From contig CANKXJ010000010.1 in assembly GCA_947487595.1 (NCBI GenBank), positions 1-19,444 of the forward strand: a stretch of 19,444 bases of DNA, read 5' to 3'. Position numbers and translations under genes: made by a program. The notes under the pieces were generated by a model. That model had not been told where the DNA came from, made no database searches, and was given only the letters and a program-made list of their open reading frames with translations. Each line of letters starts with the position of its first letter. The first letter of the stretch is position 1. Of this stretch, positions 14,507 to 19,444 are shown in pieces. The stretch is from Actinomycetota bacterium (GTDB lineage Bacteria > Actinomycetota > Actinomycetes > Nanopelagicales > Nanopelagicaceae).

Positions 14507-16069
14507 ATGAGCACGCTTTATACAAACGCGCGCTTTTGGTCACCTGGCCAAGCAATCTTTCATGACTTACTCGTCAAAGATTCGATAATCCTTGCAACCG
14601 GTGAAAAGACACATGAGTTCACAGCAGAAACAACAATTGATCTCAATAGCGCCTTTGTTATCCCCGCTTTTCTAGATGGACATGCCCATCCGATATTTGC
14701 CGGTCGAGAAGCCGCTGGACCAAAAATTAATGGCCTCAACACCATTGAGGAAATCAAAACCCAAGTAAAAGCCTTCGCTGGTGCAAATCCTTCGACTCCC
14801 TGGATTATTGGCGGTGCATATGAAGCTGCCATTATTGAAGGCGGTGACTTTGATGCCAAATGGCTCGATGAAGTTGTTAATGATCGCCCCGTTGTATTAC
14901 ACGCAGTTGATCACCACACAATTTGGGTTAACTCCAAAGCCATTGAATTAGCGGGAATTACTAGTGCAACAAAAGATCCACAAGGCGGCACGATTGCTCG
15001 AAATAGTGATGGCAGTGCAAAAGGAACGTTGCGCGAGCCATCTGCCATGGCCCTAGTTCTAGATCACGCACCTGCCAACACCATTGAAAGTGATATTGCC
15101 GCAATCACATATGCCTGCGCTGAATATAGAAAAGTCGGCGTTATCGCAGCCATTGATTCTTGGTGTGAAAAAGGTATGGCACGCACCTATATCGCTGCTG
15201 CTAAAACTAATCAGCTAACAATCGCTTTTAATCTCTCACTTCTTGCAACCCCGACAACATGGTCTGGCGATATTGATGATTTCAATGAGATTCGCCAGCA
15301 GTGTCTAGAACTGGATAACCCTTCACAACTACAAGCCAACAGCATCAAGTTTCTACTCGATGGCGCACTTTCGGCCGGCACTGCCCATTTAACGCAGCCC
15401 TACCTAGATGATTCATCCTCATGCGGAATTGCCATCTGGAGCGATGCAGAACTACTCAATGCACTGGTTGCATATGATGCTTTGCAATACCAAGTCCACT
15501 TACATGCAATTGGTGATGCTGCCGTTAAGCAGGCTTTAGATGCAATCGCAGCGATGCAAAAGATTAATCCAATATGGGATCGCCGCCCAGTAATTGTGCA
15601 TGCCCAGTTAGTACGCGATGAAGATTTATCCCGATTTGCTCAGTTAGGTGTTATCGCAAACATTCAGCCGCTGTGGTGTTACATGGATCCAATGAATAAA
15701 GAACTGATAGCACCTCGTATTGGGCATGAGCGAAACAATCAGCAATATCGTCTTCGCTCAATGCTAAAGGCTGGTGCCATGATTGCCTTTGGAAGTGATT
15801 GGCCGGTAACAAGTCATGTTCCAATGGATGCAATTTCTGTTCCAGTGACCCGCGCTAACCAAGCAGCTGGCATCACCCAACCTTGGGTAATTGAAGAGGC
15901 ACTGACCATGGATGAATCTCTGACTTTCTATACAAAAAACGCCGCCTACCAACTCTTTCGTGAAGATGAGTTTGGCGCACTTGAGGTGGGTAAGAGAGCT
16001 GCATTCTTAGTTTTAGATTCAGATCCAGGCCAAAACCCCACAGCAAAGATAATTAAACTAGTTTCCTAA
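14507..16069 (+). CDS. YtcJ-like metal-dependent amidohydrolase
   Basis: Amidohydrolase-superfamily enzyme (amidohydrolase 3, YtcJ/NfdA type), 520 aa, no signal peptide, so probably cytoplasmic. The metal-binding HxH is in FLDGHAHP (His59, His61); further conserved sites are FLLDGALSAGTAHL (282-295), HLHAIGD (331-337), the strand VIVHAQ (His365) and the aspartate in GSDWPV (Asp431). The small beta-sandwich is made from both ends (residues 1-55 and about 490-520, with the ending VGKRAAFLVLDSDP). Substrates of this group are mostly unknown; known members act on N-substituted formamides and similar amides. It follows the RAM-domain gene by 15 nt, has no Shine-Dalgarno, and its last 12 bp overlap the end of ddl. 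Confidence 0.9.
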   Translation: MSTLYTNARFWSPGQAIFHDLLVKDSIILATGEKTHEFTAETTIDLNSAFVIPAFLDGHAHPIFAGREAAGPKINGLNTIEEIKTQVKAFAGANPSTPWIIGGAYEAAIIEGGDFDAKWLDEVVNDRPVVLHAVDHHTIWVNSKAIELAGITSATKDPQGGTIARNSDGSAKGTLREPSAMALVLDHAPANTIESDIAAITYACAEYRKVGVIAAIDSWCEKGMARTYIAAAKTNQLTIAFNLSLLATPTTWSGDIDDFNEIRQQCLELDNPSQLQANSIKFLLDGALSAGTAHLTQPYLDDSSSCGIAIWSDAELLNALVAYDALQYQVHLHAIGDAAVKQALDAIAAMQKINPIWDRRPVIVHAQLVRDEDLSRFAQLGVIANIQPLWCYMDPMNKELIAPRIGHERNNQQYRLRSMLKAGAMIAFGSDWPVTSHVPMDAISVPVTRANQAAGITQPWVIEEALTMDESLTFYTKNAAYQLFREDEFGALEVGKRAAFLVLDSDPGQNPTAKIIKLVS

Positions 16070-17107
16070 AACTCCATTTGTGCGCAGTAATGCCGTCTCA
16101 ATTAAAGCGGTAATGACACTTGTGTAATCAACCCCAGTGGCCGCCCATAGCTTTGGATACATTGAAGTTCCTGTAAAACCCGGCATCGTGTTTATTTCAT
16201 TAATAACGATTTCACCCTTATCGGTATAGAAGAAATCACACCTGGCTAATCCACTGCATCCTAACGCTTTAAATGCCTGCACTGCTTTTTCACGGATTTC
16301 CTCAGCTGCATCTGCTGGAATATCAGCAGGAATCTTCACAGTCGTTGCACTATCTAAATACTTTGCTTCAAAATTATAAAACTCGAACTTACTATCAATA
16401 ACAATTTCACCCACTACAGATGCCTTTGCTACCCCATTGGATTCAAGCACGGCGCACTCTATTTCGCGGCCCACCACAGCTTGTTCAATCATCACTTTAT
16501 GGTCATATAAAAAGGCATCCTTGAGGGCAGCATTGAGCGCATCTATTGATTTCACTTTGTGTGTGCCGCGACTTGAGCCACCTCTAGCTGGCTTAACAAA
16601 GACTGGGAATGCCAAATCATCAATTGCTACTTGCTTGTCTTTGCTCGTTACAACAATCCCATCGGCCACATTCATACCAGCTGCTGCAAAAATTGGCTTG
16701 GCAAAAGATTTATCCATTGCAACAGCTGAAGCTAAAACTCCGCTGCCAACATAGGCAAGGTTTGCGATTTCAAGTAGACCTTGAATAGTTCCATCTTCAC
16801 CATATGGGCCATGCAATACCGGAAAAACAACATCGATCTTGAGATCTTTACCTCCAACGCAAAAACCATGAACATCGGCCACAACCGCAGGTGCGCCTTC
16901 ATCTACTGTAGGAAGTTTTCCGCCAACAATTTCAAGTGGATAGTCATTAGGTAATAAAACCCAGTTTCCAACCTTGGTAATTCCAATAAGAATGGCCTTG
17001 TATTTGCTCGAATCTAAACCTTTAAGAACTCCCCCAGCAGAAACGCATGAGATTTCATGTTCACTGCTAATTCCACCGCAAATAACGGCAACATTTAACT
17101 TACTCAT
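16058..17107 (-). CDS. ddl: D-alanine--D-alanine ligase
   Basis: ATP-grasp enzyme that makes the D-Ala-D-Ala dipeptide for peptidoglycan. The 349 aa show GGISSEHEIS (11-20), HGPYGEDGTIQG (99-110), KPARGGSS (172-179) and NEINTMPGFTGTSMYPKL (303-320). The residues equivalent to E. coli DdlB Ser150, Glu187 and Tyr216 appear as Ser178, Glu215 and Tyr250; the tyrosine in EAKY predicts D-Ala rather than D-lactate as second substrate. After GGSS the sequence is RGTHKV where many homologues have xGVSKV. The ATG overlaps the gpsA stop (ATGA). The 3' end overlaps the convergent amidohydrolase by 12 bp. Confidence 0.96.
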   Translation of the reverse strand: MSKLNVAVICGGISSEHEISCVSAGGVLKGLDSSKYKAILIGITKVGNWVLLPNDYPLEIVGGKLPTVDEGAPAVVADVHGFCVGGKDLKIDVVFPVLHGPYGEDGTIQGLLEIANLAYVGSGVLASAVAMDKSFAKPIFAAAGMNVADGIVVTSKDKQVAIDDLAFPVFVKPARGGSSRGTHKVKSIDALNAALKDAFLYDHKVMIEQAVVGREIECAVLESNGVAKASVVGEIVIDSKFEFYNFEAKYLDSATTVKIPADIPADAAEEIREKAVQAFKALGCSGLARCDFFYTDKGEIVINEINTMPGFTGTSMYPKLWAATGVDYTSVITALIETALLRTNGVLGN

Positions 17108-18105
17108 CGAATAAAGTTTTCTGCTCTTGTTGTAATTTCCATGAGGCGATCCAGGGCATCAGATGGTGAAATCGTGCCCGCAACAACATCGGCAACGGCT
17201 TCAATGACTGGCACTTCGACTCCTACTCGGTGGGCAATCTCAAGAACTGCATTGGAGGAGGCTACGCCTTCTACAGTCTTTGCCACTTGTTCACGCGCAA
17301 CAGCCATAGATCCTGAGCGTCCCAACACTTCACCAAAGGTGCGATTGCGAGATAGCGGTGAGCCACAACTGGCCACAAGATCGCCCATCCCCGCTAAACC
17401 CGCAGCACTGAGTGGATCTGCGCCATGGGCAGCACACAGCCGTGCGACTTCATTTAATCCTCTAGTAATGAGCATTGCCTGAGTATTTTCGCCAAAGCCC
17501 ATACCAATTGAAATTCCAACGGCTAGCGCAATGACAGATTTAATAGAACCAGCAAGCTCGCAACCCAACACATCTGTGGATGTGTAAACGCGGTAATAGG
17601 GAGTTGCAAATAATTTGAGCGTCTTTTCAGCCAGTAGCTTTGTTGGAGCTGCAGCAACAGCTCCTGCCGGCTGGCGCAAAATGAGTTCAGTTGAAAGATT
17701 TGGCCCAGTAATGAGTGCAAAGTTCTCTGTATTCATTTCCTCATGAATAATCTCTGTCATGCGAGAAAGTGAGCTGACTTCAATGCCTTTGAGCGTGCTG
17801 ATATAGGTTGCTGCTGGGTCAACCAGAGCTTTCCAGCTCTTAAGGTTTTCGCGCAATGTCTGAGCAGGAACTGCCAACACATAGATATTTGAATATTCAA
17901 ATGCTTGCCTTAAATCCGTTGTTGCACTTAGCCCCATGGGCAAAACATTCTCATCTAAATACTTACGGTTAGTGTGACTGGTATTGATTTCATCCACTAT
18001 TTCCTGATTGCGCCCCCAGATAAGGACGTGATTGCCAGCATCAGATAGCACTTGGGCCATTGTGCTGCCCCAAGCACCAGCACCCAGAACAGTTACTTTG
18101 CTCAT
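17104..18105 (-). CDS. gpsA: Glycerol-3-phosphate dehydrogenase [NAD(P)+]
   Basis: Reduces dihydroxyacetone phosphate to sn-glycerol 3-phosphate, the backbone for phospholipids. Normal length (333 aa). NAD(P)-binding GAGAWG is at 8-13, STLKGIE carries Lys106, the catalytic lysine lies in GCELAGSIKS (Lys189), and GLAGMGDLVASCGSPLSRNR (236-255) is the C-terminal signature. Its ATG overlaps the plsC stop by 4 nt (ATGA), and its own stop overlaps the ddl start the same way, so the three are one operon. Placing gpsA after plsC joins two consecutive steps of phosphatidic acid synthesis. Confidence 0.97.
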   Translation of the reverse strand: MSKVTVLGAGAWGSTMAQVLSDAGNHVLIWGRNQEIVDEINTSHTNRKYLDENVLPMGLSATTDLRQAFEYSNIYVLAVPAQTLRENLKSWKALVDPAATYISTLKGIEVSSLSRMTEIIHEEMNTENFALITGPNLSTELILRQPAGAVAAAPTKLLAEKTLKLFATPYYRVYTSTDVLGCELAGSIKSVIALAVGISIGMGFGENTQAMLITRGLNEVARLCAAHGADPLSAAGLAGMGDLVASCGSPLSRNRTFGEVLGRSGSMAVAREQVAKTVEGVASSNAVLEIAHRVGVEVPVIEAVADVVAGTISPSDALDRLMEITTRAENFIR

Positions 18106-18878
18106 CGCTTCTTTTTAAAGTTTCCGGTTCGAGGCAGAGCCGAATGATGTGGATCAAAGATTTCAACGGGGCGTTTTTCACCGCGTAGTTCTTCCAGCAA
18201 ATCGGTAATAGCTCTCATCACAAATGCGGTGGCCTCAATTAAAGCCTCGGGATCACTTTCTTTGCCATACCAGGGCGATAAGTCCAATGGCGCACCAACC
18301 AAAATTTTGATTGGCGTGCGAGGGAAGAGCTTTACTTTCTTTTCATACGTGGGCATAACAATCTGTGAACCCCACTGGGCAATTGGAATGATGGGTGTGC
18401 GAGTAGTTATTGCTAATCGTGCAAGCCCTGTTTTAGCAACCATTGGCCAACCATTGGGATCGCGCGTAAGCGTGCCCTCTGGATACACCCCAACACAGTG
18501 CCCTAGCTCTAATAAGCGAAGCGCATGATCTAAGGCTTTAGAGGCATCTTTGCTTTCACGGGCAACTGGAACCATGCCTGCTGCAAGAACTATTTTCCCA
18601 ATGACAGGGACCTTAAAAACTCCTTCTTTACCGATGTAGCGAGGAGCGCGACCATTTCGATATAAAAAATGTGACAGAAATAAAACATCTAGGTATGAAA
18701 GGTGATTGCTGGCAACGATAGTTTTGCCGTTCTTGGGGATGTTTTCTCCACCACGCCAAAGCTTTTTCCCCACCAGATTGAGAAGTGGGATAACTACCTT
18801 GGTTCCGATCTTGAATGCAAAATTTGTTCCGTGTGGCTTTCCTCGTGGCGGTGCATATGAAACCTTGTAATCCGCCAT
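18102..18878 (-). CDS. plsC: 1-acylglycerol-3-phosphate acyltransferase family protein
   Basis: Acyltransferase of the PlsC/LPLAT family that adds an acyl chain to glycerol phosphate intermediates at the inner membrane. From the ATG at 18878 it has 258 aa. The catalytic NHxxxxD motif is NHLSYLD (58-64), the substrate motif YPEGTLTRD (132-140), and a hydrophobic stretch (about 22-37 and 93-104) could touch the membrane. The C-terminus is basic (GNFKKKR). An earlier ATG at 18902 exists, but it lies in the T-run of the hupB terminator; TAGTAT exactly 7 nt before 18878 suggests a leaderless transcript starting there. First gene of the plsC-gpsA-ddl operon. Confidence 0.92.
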   Translation of the reverse strand: MADYKVSYAPPRGKPHGTNFAFKIGTKVVIPLLNLVGKKLWRGGENIPKNGKTIVASNHLSYLDVLFLSHFLYRNGRAPRYIGKEGVFKVPVIGKIVLAAGMVPVARESKDASKALDHALRLLELGHCVGVYPEGTLTRDPNGWPMVAKTGLARLAITTRTPIIPIAQWGSQIVMPTYEKKVKLFPRTPIKILVGAPLDLSPWYGKESDPEALIEATAFVMRAITDLLEELRGEKRPVEIFDPHHSALPRTGNFKKKR

Positions 18879-18885
18879 GTGGACA

Positions 18886-18891
18886 ATACTA
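18886..18891 (-). promoter_or_regulatory. Candidate -10 element for a leaderless plsC-gpsA-ddl transcript
   Basis: TAGTAT on the minus strand (four of six matches to TATAAT, and TAnnnT) ends 7 nt before the ATG at 18878, just after the hupB terminator. The operon needs a promoter here because the terminator isolates it from hupB. The -35 would fall close to the terminator stem and was not recognised. Confidence 0.45.
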
Positions 18892-18901
18892 ACCAATGGC
18901 A

Positions 18902-18935
18902 TAAGAAAACGGGGCCAGCGTGAGCCGACCCCGTT
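18902..18935 (-). terminator. Rho-independent terminator after hupB
   Basis: On the minus strand a 12-bp stem (18924-18935 with 18908-18919, two G-T wobbles) closes a TCAC loop and is followed by TTTTCTTAT. It begins 18 nt after the hupB stop and ends the hupB transcript. Confidence 0.88.
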
Positions 18936-18953
18936 AACTAATAACTAAGCGAA

Positions 18954-19409
18954 TTACTTCTTCTTAGCAGCCTTCTTTGCTGGCTTGCGCTTTGCAGGAG
19001 CCTTCTTAGCAACCTTCTTCTTAGCTGCTGGCTTCTTCTTAGCTGCTGGCTTCTTCTTAGCTGCCTTCTTAGCAGCAGGCTTTGCCTTTGCAACTGGCTT
19101 TGGTTCTGGCTTTGGAGCAGGTCCTAGCTTGCGCTCACCTGAGATGACATCCTTCAAACCCTTTGCAGGCAAGAAGCGAGCCTTCTTTGAAGCCTTAATC
19201 TTGATAGTTTCGCCAGTAAATGGGTTACGTCCCATACGTGCCTTGCGATCAACCTTCTTGAACTTACCAAAATCGTTGATCATTACATCTTCGCCTTTGT
19301 GCAGGTTGCGAACGATAGTGTCAAAAACGATATCTACAGCGTGTGCTGCTTCCTTCTTGCTGTCGTTGAAATGTGGTGCCAACGCCGCAATGAATTGGGC
19401 CTTATTCAT
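18954..19409 (-). CDS. hupB: HU-type nucleoid protein with basic C-terminal tail (HupB)
   Basis: DNA-bending nucleoid protein. Residues 1-90 form the HU fold with the DNA-binding arm signature GRNPFTGE (60-67). Residues 95-151 are a low-complexity tail rich in Lys, Ala and Pro, including three PAAKKK units, like the histone-H1-like tail of actinobacterial HupB/HupS. The tail should bind DNA non-specifically and add compaction. AAGGGG lies 6 nt before the ATG. The gene is monocistronic, with a strong terminator downstream. Beyond the start, TAACAT (19433-19438) could be the -10, directly next to the palindrome TTACGCGTAA. Confidence 0.96.
   Translation of the reverse strand: MNKAQFIAALAPHFNDSKKEAAHAVDIVFDTIVRNLHKGEDVMINDFGKFKKVDRKARMGRNPFTGETIKIKASKKARFLPAKGLKDVISGERKLGPAPKPEPKPVAKAKPAAKKAAKKKPAAKKKPAAKKKVAKKAPAKRKPAKKAAKKK
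19015..19064. repeat. Tandem 18-bp repeat in the hupB tail
   Basis: Two perfect adjacent copies of an 18-bp unit (19015-19032, 19033-19050) and a 14-bp partial third (19051-19064). Each unit codes for six residues of the PAAKKK motif on the minus strand. It is an in-frame coding repeat that could change length by slippage. Confidence 0.85.
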
Positions 19410-19422
19410 TGAAATCCCCTTA

Positions 19423-19438
19423 TTACGCGTAAATGTTA
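19423..19438 (-). promoter_or_regulatory. Candidate hupB promoter with overlapping palindrome
   Basis: The perfect 10-bp palindrome TTACGCGTAA (19423-19432) lies between AAGGGG of the ribosome binding site and a -10-like TAACAT (19433-19438, minus strand). It would cover the transcription start, a natural place for an operator. The -35 is beyond or at the window edge and cannot be judged. Confidence 0.3.
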
Positions 19439-19444
19439 AGCAAT

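Noticed and set aside
16355..16390. Ddl as a possible D-Ala-D-lactate (vancomycin-resistance type) ligase
   Set aside because: The specificity tyrosine (Tyr250 in EAKY) and its serine and glutamate partners are present, as in ordinary D-Ala-D-Ala ligases.
18879..18902. Upstream ATG of plsC at 18902
   Set aside because: It sits in the T-run of the hupB terminator, has no ribosome binding site, and a -10-like hexamer lies between it and the ATG at 18878.
19015..19064. Short direct repeats as a possible CRISPR or intergenic repeat element
   Set aside because: They are adjacent copies without spacers and encode the PAAKKK units of HupB in frame.
1..19444. Insertion sequences, prophage genes, defence systems, CRISPR arrays, tRNA or rRNA genes
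   Set aside because: Every stretch longer than about 170 bp is filled by a recognisable housekeeping gene, and no such element was seen.

Overview
The window is a compact, gene-dense piece of a bacterial chromosome made almost entirely of housekeeping genes. The organism is most likely an actinobacterium with a small, streamlined genome and fairly low G+C. Gene order (ffh, glnB, amtB, ftsY, smc, rnc, a DUF177/YceD gene, a SepIVA-like coiled-coil gene, coaD, rsmD, recG, rpmB, thiL, ddl, gpsA, plsC, hupB) follows the order known from Mycobacterium and Streptomyces, but with many intervening genes missing. HU carries the lysine/alanine/proline tail typical of actinobacteria. The base composition looks AT-leaning for that phylum and the intergenic gaps are short, which fits freshwater lineages such as acI/Nanopelagicales; that placement is an inference.

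Layout, left to right. Positions 1-1331 hold ffh, cut by the window edge. Positions 1419-3058 are an amtB-glnB ammonium transport and nitrogen-signalling pair with its own terminator and a candidate promoter. Positions 3193-12896 are a long run of minus-strand genes: recG, rsmD, coaD, the SepIVA-like gene, yceD-like, rpmF, rnc, smc, ftsY. Most gaps in it are only a few bases, and internal promoters are possible at coaD and smc. Positions 13066-13251 carry rpmB alone on the plus strand, and its terminator lies inside the end of thiL (13262-14182, minus). A divergent promoter region leads to a 77-residue stand-alone Lrp/AsnC ligand-binding (RAM) protein and a YtcJ-type amidohydrolase (plus strand). 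The amidohydrolase overlaps tail to tail with ddl. The ddl, gpsA and plsC genes are joined by ATGA overlaps and read on the minus strand. hupB with its own terminator closes the window.

The genes cover protein targeting (Ffh, FtsY), chromosome organisation and repair (SMC, HU, RecG), ribosome and RNA maturation (L28, L32, RNase III, RsmD), cofactors (CoaD, ThiL), cell wall and lipids (Ddl, GpsA, PlsC, SepIVA-like) and nitrogen uptake (AmtB, P-II). There is no sign of an insertion sequence, prophage, CRISPR array, tRNA or rRNA. I see no obviously new system. The points worth a second look are loss of glnD from its usual place, a terminator embedded in an opposing coding sequence, a recurring leaderless-promoter pattern, shortened FtsY and SepIVA, and a few operator-like repeats.
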